Positions 6,175 to 13,778 of a DNA stretch of 13,778 nt are shown piece after piece (within the stretch, counting starts at the first letter, position 1; every line of letters begins with the position of its first letter). Where the stretch lies: NCBI GenBank assembly GCA_025201705.1, contig MU617407.1, positions 1 to 13,778 on the forward strand, in the 5' to 3' direction. The notes below the pieces were generated by a model, which searched no databases, was not told the origin of the DNA, and worked only from the letters and a program-made list of their open reading frames with translations. This DNA is from Dissophora ornata. Taxonomy: Eukaryota; Mortierellomycota; Mortierellomycetes; Mortierellales; Mortierellaceae. The position numbers and the translations under genes are program-made.

Positions 6175-9100
6175 ATGCCTCCAAAACGAACGAGGGTAAT
6201 AGCCCTTCTGATCCACAGCTTGTCAATCAACCCTCGGGGCTAGCCGTCGTTAAACCCCACTAACGGCATATCATTCCCCCTTTTCTTCACCAGAATAAGT
6301 CGCTAGTGACGCCGACGCGAAAGGCGCCTTCTCGTAGCGCCAAAACACGCTCGGCTGCCAGCACAACATCAATGTACAAGGAATCAGATGCTTATATCGC
6401 ATCGTCATCGGACGAGTTATCATATCAAATCAGTGACCCCGAGGATATTGCATCCGAGAGCGATGCACAAGAGAGCGGCGATAATGGAGATCAGGATTCG
6501 GATACATTCAAAGAGCCGGTTAAGACGCGGTCAGGGAGAGCGCCTAAGACTCCAACCAAAACCGGAGGCAACAGCAACACTAAAATCGGAGGCAACGGCA
6601 ACACTAAAGGCGGAGCGAAGAAGGCACTTGCGGCAGAAAAGGGAAAAGGGCGCGCACAAAAAGCCTCGGGAACATCAACATCCACATCAACGCCGTCGAC
6701 AGCACCAACGAAAATCTCGACGCGTAAAGTAGCCCCTCTGCCAAACGTAGTATCGCCCCCAGCCAAAATTGCCAAAAGAAAAGCAGGCAACGTGAGATTT
6801 GCAGCGCTGGGGTCGAGTCCAGTGCCGTCCTCGTCTTCGTCCTCAACAACAGCAACTCCTGCACTAAAATCGACCATATCTTCACCTCCAGCTCGTGTCA
6901 AGGCTACATCGAAAACTACAGGTAACAAATTGGGTTATATTTTAGATTTGATCTACTGTGGCGATCAGCTCAAAAAATGCTATCTAACCGTGTCATACAT
7001 TCTCCAGCTGAACCAAACACACAGGAAGATCAGTGGGCGGAAAAATACGCGCCGACGGATATTAGCGAAGTAGCTGTGCATGCAGGAAAGATCTCGAGTG
7101 TTCGAGAATGGCTACAGACATACACAGTACGGGTTATGCCTTGCGTCACGAAATCCTGTTTTGACTAGATGGTTACTATTTACAGATTATCGGTTGACCT
7201 CTCGGTTTTATACTAATAGGATCCAAGGAATAGACAGCAGGATATATCCGGAGGAGCAATACTTGTGTTGAGCGGACCTGCAGGATCAGGAAAGACAACC
7301 GTGTTAAAGATGTTGGCACAGGAGATGGGCCTCACAGTAGTGGAGTGGATCAACTCTGTGAACGAGAACAATATTATTCATCGGCCGGTAATGCCTGGCG
7401 AGGACCGTTGGAGGTCGACTTCGATCGACGAAGGTATCGCGTAGCCAACGAGCACTTCGAAAATAATTAGTCAGCTCCAAAGGAGTACCATGGCTGACGC
7501 GTGGACTTTATATCTACCCTAGAATACATCCCAGTGATGAATGCCTTCCAGGAATTCTTCTCGAGAGCACAACGCTTCAATCCACTTTTAACTTCAAGGG
7601 ATGTCTCTCTACAAAGTCGCAGCAATATTACAGGACTATCAGGAGGACCACCACTATCCATATCTGGCACAGGGAAGAAAAACATCATCCTGATCGAGGA
7701 CCTTCCACCTATCTCGGCATTCTCCTCCCGAAAGATATTCCAGGAAACCATCACTAAATTCGCCAACTCTAGGAACAATTCCACATCTGTCCTGGTTATC
7801 ATTGTGAGTGACGTTTTCACAAAACAGAGTACAGAGCTGCTATTCTCAAATACCAGCGAGAACAGAGACCCGGCGCTGACTATCAGGACGCTGTTGCCAT
7901 CCTCAGTTCTGTCCAGGATTGATTCTGGTGGCAAAGGATGTCCAAGGATCAAGCAGATCAAGTAAGGGCCAGTGTTCCTGAGACCTCTTTTTATTTGCAT
8001 TTGACGCATTGAATTCACGTGGATCTCACAGTGGCTCGGTTTTCTCGTATCCAAGATTCAATCCCATTGCGCCGACAATCATGAAAAAGGCTATTCGAAG
8101 GCTGATAGAAAAGGAGTTCAGGACAACGCACACATATGCGCCAGACACTGCTGAAATAGAGCAGGCGATTCAAGTTCACGATGGTGATATCCGGGCTGTA
8201 ATAAACGCGCTCCAGTTTTTGTGCTATGTGCCAGCCAAGAAACGGAAGCGCTACAAGGAAGCAGCGGAAATCTCTGAAGAGGAACAGCAAGGGCTTCATG
8301 AGTCAGAAAACAGGTATTTGTTTCGAGTTGGGGGGGCTATGACACTATTTATGATTTTGCAGCGACAAATCTGACCAAGTGTATTATTTGTTTTTCTAGG
8401 ATGACGCAGGGTCAGGACTTGTCACTTGGAGTCTTTCATGCTGTAGCCAAAGTGCTTTATAATCGCCGTACGTCCTATTTACTATCCTAGAATACCCATT
8501 GCTCGGCTTACAGGGTGCTTGGCAATTCAACATTTACGAGAAACTCACCGACCTTTCTACATTATAGGTAACTGGAGCGCACCTTGCGTAGAATTTGATA
8601 AAGATATGGTCAAGGTCCCACCTCAAGCTTGGAGCAAGCGGCGTCCTCCCTTGCGTTTCAGTCCAGAAAAGGTAAGCCCATCCGTGCCTTTATTCACAAT
8701 ACTGGACAATCTTTCCTTTGGTCTGTTTTCTTACGCTCTTATCGATGCACAACAAACAATAGGATTTGATTGAGAAGTTGCCGATCGAACCGGATCTCTA
8801 CACACTCATGCTCCACCAAAACTATACCCGGCATATGAACACGATTGACGAGTGCCAAACTGCCATGGAATATCTGTGCATCGCGGACCAATTTTCACAT
8901 TCGTCTGGCAGCAGTAGAGCAAGCTACACGCAAATGATCCAGATGCAGCCCTACATGACATCGCTGGCTGTTCGCGGACTGCTTTTTGCTCCAGTATCGG
9001 CAGGTCCGACGTTTGTTGGCGGCAGTGGAAGTGGACAGAAGAAGCACTGGTGGCCAGAGCTTTTTGCCATCAACAGGGTCACACGCTCCAATGACCAGCT

Positions 9101-9679
9101 GTTTGCTGAGGTCGCTACCGACCTTGCAGGAGAGGAAGCCCAGGGTCTCTCAGCAGGACATGTCACAGGGCCTGGTACATTTTGCGAGGCTCCAGTTGCG
9201 TTCTTGCGATAGACTGTCTATTGAGTTCACTTAGCTAACAGTTATCTCGTTTATTCGAAACCCCATTTTAATATGTAGGCTTCTTTCCGAAGCGCGTTGT
9301 CCGCGAGGAACTGGTCCCGATGTTGCACAAGTGTGTGACAATGAACCCTTACATGGCCATCTTTAACTCTTCACTCCGACCGAGTTCCAAGACATTTGTT
9401 CGGGGTGGTGCAGGCAACTATGGAAAGAAGGTTGGCATACCGAAGAAGGAGTTTGGAGAGGGCGATGAAGGGTTCTTGGAGGAGATAACTCCAAGTGTTG
9501 AAGGCGACGTCGGTGACCTGGATGAGATTGTGGATGACTCTGTGCGAGTGCCAGGTAACAGAGGTGCCGGGTTCGGCAAGGATGGCCGGCTGAAGCCGCA
9601 GCAGCAGAAGCAGCAGTTTAACCCTTTCACGTATGAGATTGAAAAAGACGAGGATCCGATCGAGGATTTCTCGGACTGA
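6175..9679 (+). CDS. RAD17: RAD17 checkpoint clamp loader (AAA+ ATPase), 10 exons
   Basis: The large subunit of the Rad17-RFC complex, which loads the 9-1-1 clamp onto damaged DNA in the nucleus. Exons: 6175-6195, 6294-6921, 7008-7126, 7241-7433, 7523-7961, 8032-8313, 8400-8467, 8514-8671, 8763-9174, 9279-9679. All phases agree and give 906 aa. Exon 1 is only 21 nt (MPPKRTR, basic). Residues 8-216 are low-complexity Ser/Thr/Lys/Gly and probably disordered. The conserved part starts with DQWAEKYAP (224-232). Walker A is GPAGSGKTT (268-276), then VVEWINSVNENN; Walker B is IILIEDLPP (375-383). FNPIAPTIMKKAIRRL and the GDIRAVINALQF block are characteristic of RAD17. The lid/C-terminal part contains LYTLMLHQNY and EELVPMLHKC. 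The tail ends in the acidic DPIEDFSD, like the clamp-binding C-tail of RAD17 proteins. It is longer than the 600-680 aa of human and yeast relatives, mostly through the N-terminal extension. The acceptor before exon 4 may be 3 nt earlier (one extra Gln). Confidence 0.93.
6558..6605 (+). repeat. Two 24-bp tandem repeats in the RAD17 N-terminal region
   Basis: Units 6558-6581 and 6582-6605 differ at 2 of 24 positions and a degenerate third follows. They encode the octapeptides KTGGNSNT and KIGGNGNT (read in phase with the tandem unit) in the disordered extension of RAD17. Copy number is likely to vary between strains. Confidence 0.7.
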
Positions 9680-10136
9680 GAGCCTTGTCATTTAATGGAG
9701 GCGACGTTGTATACTAGGTTACTGCGCACAATCCATAAAACGTCTGTGCGGGCAAACCAACCGTGCGTTTATGATGCGAATAGATGTGCTGACTAGCGAG
9801 AATATGCCGGAAAGGATTTTGTCGTTGGATTGGTCATCCAGGGGACGGAGTCGCAATCAGGTTTCGGCAAGAACGTGGCTTCCGTACGTGTATGATGACA
9901 TCTTCCTTTTTTGGGTGCGTCTCTAATTTTGGGTGGCCATTGGATCAATGGAGTGAACGAATGGTCTGACCGCAGCCAACCTAATCGATTGCGCCCCCAC
10001 ATAAAAAGGTGCTGAATTGCCTCATTCTTGCATCTTCATTCGCTCTTCATCGCCCTCATCTCACCTGTGACTCATACAAGCCCTTATCTTCTCCCCCCTC
10101 TCCCCCTCTTTACCACAACCACAAACAAATACAAAA
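9680..10136 (+). promoter_or_regulatory. MBF1 promoter and leader, including the RAD17 3' flank
   Basis: This gap holds the 3' end of RAD17 (no canonical AATAAA seen) and the MBF1 promoter. A TATA-like ATAAAAAG is at 10001-10008. About 60 bp upstream sits the 15-bp inverted repeat CCATTGGATCAATGG (9937-9951), which contains a CCAAT box on the minus strand; a further inverted CCAAT (ATTGG) is at 9829-9833. From 10020 to 10115 the non-template strand is strongly CT-rich, and an A-rich stretch ends directly at the ATG (context ACAAAAATGT). This arrangement is typical of strongly expressed fungal housekeeping genes. Confidence 0.65.
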
Positions 10137-10690
10137 ATGTCTGGAAACGTTGGTTGGGATGACGAGATTGTCCTTCGCAAGCGCTCAGACCACGCCAAGG
10201 TCACCCGCTCCGCCTCCGATATCAACGCAGCCCGTCGTGCCGGTGCTGTCGTCTCTACAGAGCGCAAGGTTGTCACCAATGCAGGCCATGTCGGCGAAGA
10301 CTTCAGAAGGATCGCCAAGTTGGCGGAGACAGACGAGATTGTTGCACCCAAGGCCGTGTCGATGGATGTCGGCAAGGCAATTGCCAAGGCCAGGATTGAG
10401 CTGAAGATGAATCAGAAGGAGCTGGGCGTCAAAGTCAATGAAAAGCAGACAGTCGTAAGTAGTAGCAAATCACTGTTTATTGTCCACTATTGTTTTCCCT
10501 GCCTACTCCTCATAGCTAACAATTTGCTTGTGCTTCCGATGGAACCTTCATAACTGAATAGATCAACGATTACGAGGCTGGACGGGCTGTACCAAACCAG
10601 CAAATTCTTGGAAAGATTGAGCGCGCACTCGGCGTCAAGCTCCGTGGCAAGGATATTGGATCGCCATTGAGTAAACCAGGATCCAAGTAG
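10137..10690 (+). CDS. MBF1: Multiprotein-bridging factor 1 (MBF1)
   Basis: A conserved eukaryotic/archaeal co-activator that links TATA-binding protein to bZIP regulators such as Gcn4 and, in yeast, acts at stalled or collided ribosomes to limit frameshifting. Exons 10137-10454 and 10562-10690 are joined at phase 0 and give 148 aa, the normal family length (about 150). The N-terminal MBF1 domain (about 1-70) begins [15 protein letters not shown] and includes [15 protein letters not shown]. The C-terminal Cro/C1-type helix-turn-helix (about 80-135) includes [40 protein letters not shown] and [13 protein letters not shown], close to other fungal MBF1 proteins. The 107-nt intron interrupts the helix-turn-helix, with donor GTAAGT, a CTAAC near 10516 and acceptor AATAG. 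The gene follows RAD17 on the same strand after 457 bp and has its own promoter. Confidence 0.97.
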
Positions 10691-11861
10691 CATATTGTAG
10701 TTCGTAAATATATAATGTAAACGTAATATACAGAGCCAGCCCAAGCAATACATTTGTGAATGGATATGCTGGAATGTTAGATGTCGTGCTATCGTACAAA
10801 AATGTTTCTGCAGCAGTCAACAGGGTGCTCACGGACCTCAACACGAAATTTCCAGCGACTGGCCCCCATGGTCTCTTTCTGATGCGATGATGTAGATGCT
10901 GGTGCTGCTGATAGTGATGGTTACTGGGACAGTTACTGGGAATGTCATCACGGATAAGAGAAAGCGCACTATGCCATAATGTCACTATTCGGGAATAGTT
11001 TGGTCCAGCACACTGCAAGCCAGGCGCTGCCTGCACGAAGCTGTCGATAGATTGAATGGGGCAAAAACAGGCAGCATTGAACTAGGTTGTTATTTTTACT
11101 GCGGACTTCCCACAGAGTCTACTCTAGCCATGTGGCAAATCGACAAAAAAATCGATAGTTGTGTGTTTTGGGGCATGGATGCATCGATTACGAAAGGCTG
11201 GTCTACCTTGAAGAGATCTTCTTGCATATCTCTGAAAATACAGGGGTGGATTGCAGGGGTGGGATTGCAGAGTTATTTTTGAGTCTGGATCGTCACAGCA
11301 CATATCATGTATTTCACATTGTCCAGATTAACGGCAGACAGGCTTAGTGAACGGTGGAATAGAATTTATGCAAATTCCAGTGATGATGCTGTCTCAATGG
11401 ACGAAGCTGCGAAAAGCCTGAAATCCTAGAGTGTCCAACGTGAACATACCATACCTACTCGCGTCGCAAAGGCTAGGCTACACTAATCCATTTAGGACAA
11501 CTTCACACGAACGATGACAAGATAATAGAATGTCAGGTGCATGCCACGGGTCAATTTATCTTGTCCAACGACAATTACATTATATACATCAATCATATCC
11601 GTCTGGTACCTCGCCTTCTCTGTGGGAGCCTGACCACGATCCTGATAATGTGTGGAGCGTGTCTGGCAAAGCATGCTCCATTTTGCCTTAGCCGAGCCGT
11701 GTTTTTTTAATTATTTTCAGCTTCCGATCGAGCTACCAATTGGGGGTTTTATTTGCCGCTCTATCAGTGTCGTTGGAAGTTACATGGATTACTAAGGCTG
11801 TACCTCTTCTCCATGATATTCCAAAAGACGAGCTAGATTAGTAGGTCGAGCCTGACACGCT

Positions 11862-12287
11862 ATGCTGTATCGGCTCTCAGAGATTTGTTTTGTCTTATCA
11901 ATTGCATTCTATAGCAATGGAGCCCTGGCTGCTAGAGTGAACATGGGAAAGACTATTGAGCAATCACGCCGGCATGATCAGCGCCGTGATGGACTCTTTA
12001 GGATTGGATATGGGACGGATGTTTGGGTGAGCAAGAATAGCAACACGGGAGGCTCTTGTTGTAGGCATGCGTGCATGCGGGGAAGGCTTCTCCCTAGGCG
12101 AATATTTTTATTCGTGCGTGCATGCTGTATACAAAATGGCTGTTTGCTTGTGTGGAGCAATCGTGTGGGTGACATGTGGGAAGCAATACAAAGGACAGAG
12201 CATGCAAACGCGTCTGAAAAACGAAAGTGTGAGCTGTTGTGCATCCTGAAGCAACCCTTGCTAACGAAATCAAGTTGGTGCCACTAG
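11862..12287 (+). CDS. Doubtful small open frame with a signal-peptide-like start
   Basis: 141 codons from a true ATG. The first 24 residues have a hydrophobic core and an Ala-x-Ala end (ICFVLSIAFYSNGALAARV), which resembles a secretory signal. The remainder is Arg/Cys/Trp-rich without domain, repeat or regular cysteine spacing. The coding region overlaps the GCATGC cluster and a hairpin, which suggests non-coding DNA. It is recorded only because a secreted small protein cannot be excluded. Confidence 0.12.
   Translation: MLYRLSEICFVLSIAFYSNGALAARVNMGKTIEQSRRHDQRRDGLFRIGYGTDVWVSKNSNTGGSCCRHACMRGRLLPRRIFLFVRACCIQNGCLLVWSNRVGDMWEAIQRTEHANASEKRKCELLCILKQPLLTKSSWCH
12099..12114. repeat. Perfect 6-bp hairpin flanked by GCGTGCATGC direct repeats
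   Basis: CGAATA and TATTCG pair around a TTTT loop. The 10-mer GCGTGCATGC occurs on each side, at 12069-12078 and 12116-12125. Both flanks are alternating purine-pyrimidine sequence. Confidence 0.6.
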
Positions 12288-12473
12288 ACTACGAACGAAT
12301 CGATACTCGCAATTTCCGGCGAAATATGTGTCCATGGCCGATTGAAATAAACAAATCGATTTCGTAAAACAAAGTTGTGGTCAATATGCGTTGTAGTACG
12401 GATGCTCCTGGGAGAGTGGAAAGCCCAAGGCGCTAGAGGAGCAGAGAGGGGGGTGCCAGGACAGATAGGGACA

Positions 12474-12600
12474 GCACACACATACACGTCCACATACACA
12501 TTTACATACACATACACATGCCCATTCACTTTGCATTCATACTCAAGCCCATGCATGCATTTACACACGTTCATTAACAAACACGCACGGCACCACACAT
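12474..12600. repeat. CA-rich microsatellite region (degenerate ACATAC/CACA repeats)
   Basis: Interrupted runs of CA, ACATAC and CACAC, with ATGCATGCAT at 12551-12560. This is low-complexity sequence that alternates purine and pyrimidine over long stretches and gives rise to spurious open frames rich in Val/Tyr or Thr/His. Confidence 0.8.
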
Positions 12601-12965
12601 GAGGGTGCGTTTTGTTTGATATTTTCTTGTTCGTATAACTCGCATGCCATTTTCCCGTCTCTGCGATGAGACGAGGCGCGTGCGGTGGAGGGTTGAACAT
12701 GGACGGGCAAGATCGGCGGAGACAAGGCTAGAGCTACCGTGAATTAAAAGCTTCTTGCTATAATTACAACTTCTGGGTGATCGATGCTCCTCCACAGGTA
12801 TGAAGTGCAAGGTAGGGTTTTCGGAGAGGAGAGCCGCTTTACGCCCAATGGATACACACCCATTCTAGGGAGCCGCGGTGGCGGGCGTAGACACCACCAC
12901 CGGCATACGATGGCTAGTCTCAGCTGGGTCGTGAACAGATGCAACATCGGTCTCGGCCAATTGCA

Positions 12966-12980
12966 AGAGAGAGAGAGAGA
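12966..12980. repeat. (AG)7 microsatellite
   Basis: Fifteen nucleotides of uninterrupted AG repeat, likely length-variable between strains. Confidence 0.85.
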
Positions 12981-13160
12981 CAGATCTGGTTTGATGGAGG
13001 GGTGACAGACGCGCAAGGGCGGTGGGCGGTATCGGAGCAGCGATGGAGGGTTGCAGAGCAGTGGGAGTGCTGTTGCCAGGCACGTGTGGCCCAGCGGAGT
13101 GAAAAAATAAAATAAGAAAAGGGCTGGGAGTGAGTGCGGAACATGTGTCTCAGGCAGGCA

Positions 13161-13267
13161 GTGATATGGCGAGATGGTGATATGGCGATGGTGATTGTAT
13201 AGCACCAACTGAACAGAGCAAAGCGCCTATCAGCCTATCGGACTCTCGCCCATGTCCGCCATATCAC
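13161..13267. promoter_or_regulatory. Three copies of GTGATATGGCG upstream of the right-edge gene
   Basis: The exact 11-mer GTGATATGGCG occurs on the plus strand at 13161-13171 and 13177-13187, and on the minus strand at 13267-13257. They lie about 285-390 bp upstream of the TATA element at 13552. Repeated, inverted copies at this distance suggest a transcription-factor site. The factor is not known to me. Confidence 0.5.
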
Positions 13268-13352
13268 ATTCATATCGCGGTTGTCAGTGGGTTGCCATGT
13301 GAAATTCGCCTTGTCCCCCTGGCTGTCCCCAAAGGTTCTTTGTTTCTTTTTA

Positions 13353-13399
13353 TCTCCCTCCCCTCCCTCCCCTCCCTCTCTCTTTTCTCTTCTCTTCTC
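13353..13399. repeat. 47-nt pure pyrimidine tract
   Basis: There is no purine from 13353 to 13399 on the plus strand (CCCTC and TCTCT units). Such tracts are common in fungal promoters and can form triplex (H-form) DNA. Confidence 0.85.
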
Positions 13400-13539
13400 G
13401 ACTAGCCATCCCTTCCATTCCCCCGCTCTCCCATCAGCTACTGCATCATCGCATCGCTTCTCATCCATCCGCCCTCCATTCGCCGTCTTCTCTCCTCTGT
13501 CTTCTGATCAGCCCCTACCCCAGCCGGTGCCTGAGCCAC

Positions 13540-13778
13540 TCAGTTTCCTAATATAAAAATTCGCCTGCCAGCCAAACACCTGCACACCCCAAAACACACG
13601 CAGACATTCTTGGCCCTCTTATTCTCCGGTGCCCACCGCCACGTTTTGCTCCTGTCTCGTCAAGCGCCCGCCACCGCCAGCTCCATTTCCACATATCCAC
13701 ACCCACCCACATAAACACCTTCTCTATCCCTCTATTCCTCTTTGCTGCTCTCCGGCTTCTTTTGCTCAGGTAAATAAT
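13540..13778 (+). promoter_or_regulatory. TATA box, 5' leader exon and first splice donor of a gene beyond the right edge
   Basis: TATAAAAA lies at 13552-13559. From there to the window end I find no ATG. The sequence is CA- then CT-rich, like a fungal 5' untranslated region, and ends in CAG followed by GTAAAT (donor G at 13770). The simplest reading is an untranslated first exon of up to about 190 nt followed by an intron, with the coding sequence outside the window. The product cannot be told. Confidence 0.55.

Larger units (their letters stand above)
10691..13160. other. Long intergenic stretch without a convincing gene
   Basis: About 2.5 kb. Open frames on both strands are short, lack recognisable domains, have Cys/Trp/His-rich compositions typical of chance frames, and do not join into a spliced model. 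No tRNA, snRNA or rRNA signature is evident. The start is the AT-rich MBF1 3' flank (to about 10735). The middle (11539-12647) carries eight GCATGC palindromes. The right part carries CA-rich and GA microsatellites and an E-box CACGTG at 13081-13086. It may be the extended regulatory region of the rightward gene beyond the window, or hold a non-coding RNA that cannot be recognised by eye. Confidence 0.55.

Noticed and set aside
6491..6928. 145-codon minus-strand open frame rich in Val, Asp and Leu
   Set aside because: Antisense shadow of the low-complexity N-terminal region of RAD17.
7467..8054. 195-codon minus-strand open frame
   Set aside because: It lies antisense to RAD17 exon 5, which contains Walker B and is clearly coding on the plus strand. 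The antisense product has no recognisable motif.
10635..11036. 133-codon minus-strand open frame
   Set aside because: It overlaps the MBF1 last exon and the AT-rich 3' flank, has no domain, and its His/Gln-rich part comes from a simple repeat.
12284..12700. 138-codon minus-strand open frame with Val-Tyr-Val repeats
   Set aside because: The repeats are a translation of the CA-rich microsatellite, with no other support.
12744..13208. 154-codon minus-strand open frame
   Set aside because: Pro/Leu/His/Ser-rich chance frame over low-complexity purine-rich DNA, with overlapping frames of equal quality on the same strand.
1..13778. CRISPR array, bacterial operon or prokaryotic mobile island
   Set aside because: Spliceosomal introns, a eukaryotic tRNA with Pol III terminator, and RAD17, USP and MBF1 genes show nuclear eukaryotic DNA. 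No spaced repeats were found.

Overview
This is a eukaryotic nuclear window, most likely from an early-diverging filamentous fungus. A Mucoromycota/Mortierella-type genome is the best guess, by inference rather than proof. The evidence is short spliceosomal introns (41-114 nt) with GTRNGT-like donors and CTAAC/CTGAT-like branch sites, compact gene spacing of roughly 70-460 bp, pyrimidine-rich leaders before start codons, and an animal-like gene set (an USP35/USP38-type deubiquitinase, RAD17) absent or strongly diverged in budding yeast.

Layout. Positions 1-508 (minus) hold an open frame that runs off the left edge, has no visible ATG, and encodes a Pro-Thr repeat followed by a charged, probably coiled-coil segment. 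A tRNA-Asp(GTC) gene lies at 580-651 with its own oligo-T terminator. A TrmH/SpoU-family RNA 2'-O-methyltransferase follows at 767-1996 (plus, one exon). It ends tail-to-tail with a deubiquitinase at 5932-2062 (minus). I rebuilt that gene as 18 phase-consistent exons (818 aa); its HEAT-like N-terminal half and catalytic domain align with my memory of human USP38. A 242-bp divergent promoter joins it to RAD17 at 6175-9679 (plus, 10 exons, 906 aa), the AAA+ loader of the 9-1-1 checkpoint clamp. MBF1 follows at 10137-10690 (plus, 2 exons, 148 aa), behind CCAAT and TATA-like elements.

From 10691 to about 13540 I see no convincing gene. This gap carries a dense cluster of the palindrome GCATGC, CA- and GA-rich microsatellites, three exact copies of an 11-mer (GTGATATGGCG), and a 47-nt pure pyrimidine tract. 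The right edge looks like the promoter, 5' leader exon and first splice donor of a rightward gene whose coding part is outside the window.

Functionally the genes are mostly housekeeping: tRNA supply and RNA methylation, ubiquitin removal, DNA-damage checkpoint loading, and transcription co-activation/ribosome-stress response. No operon-like logic applies. The one suggestive pairing is the deubiquitinase and RAD17 sharing a promoter that contains a near-perfect 11-bp hairpin. The least explained item is the ATG-less frame beside the tRNA, which may be a fragment of a mobile element or of an unknown gene.
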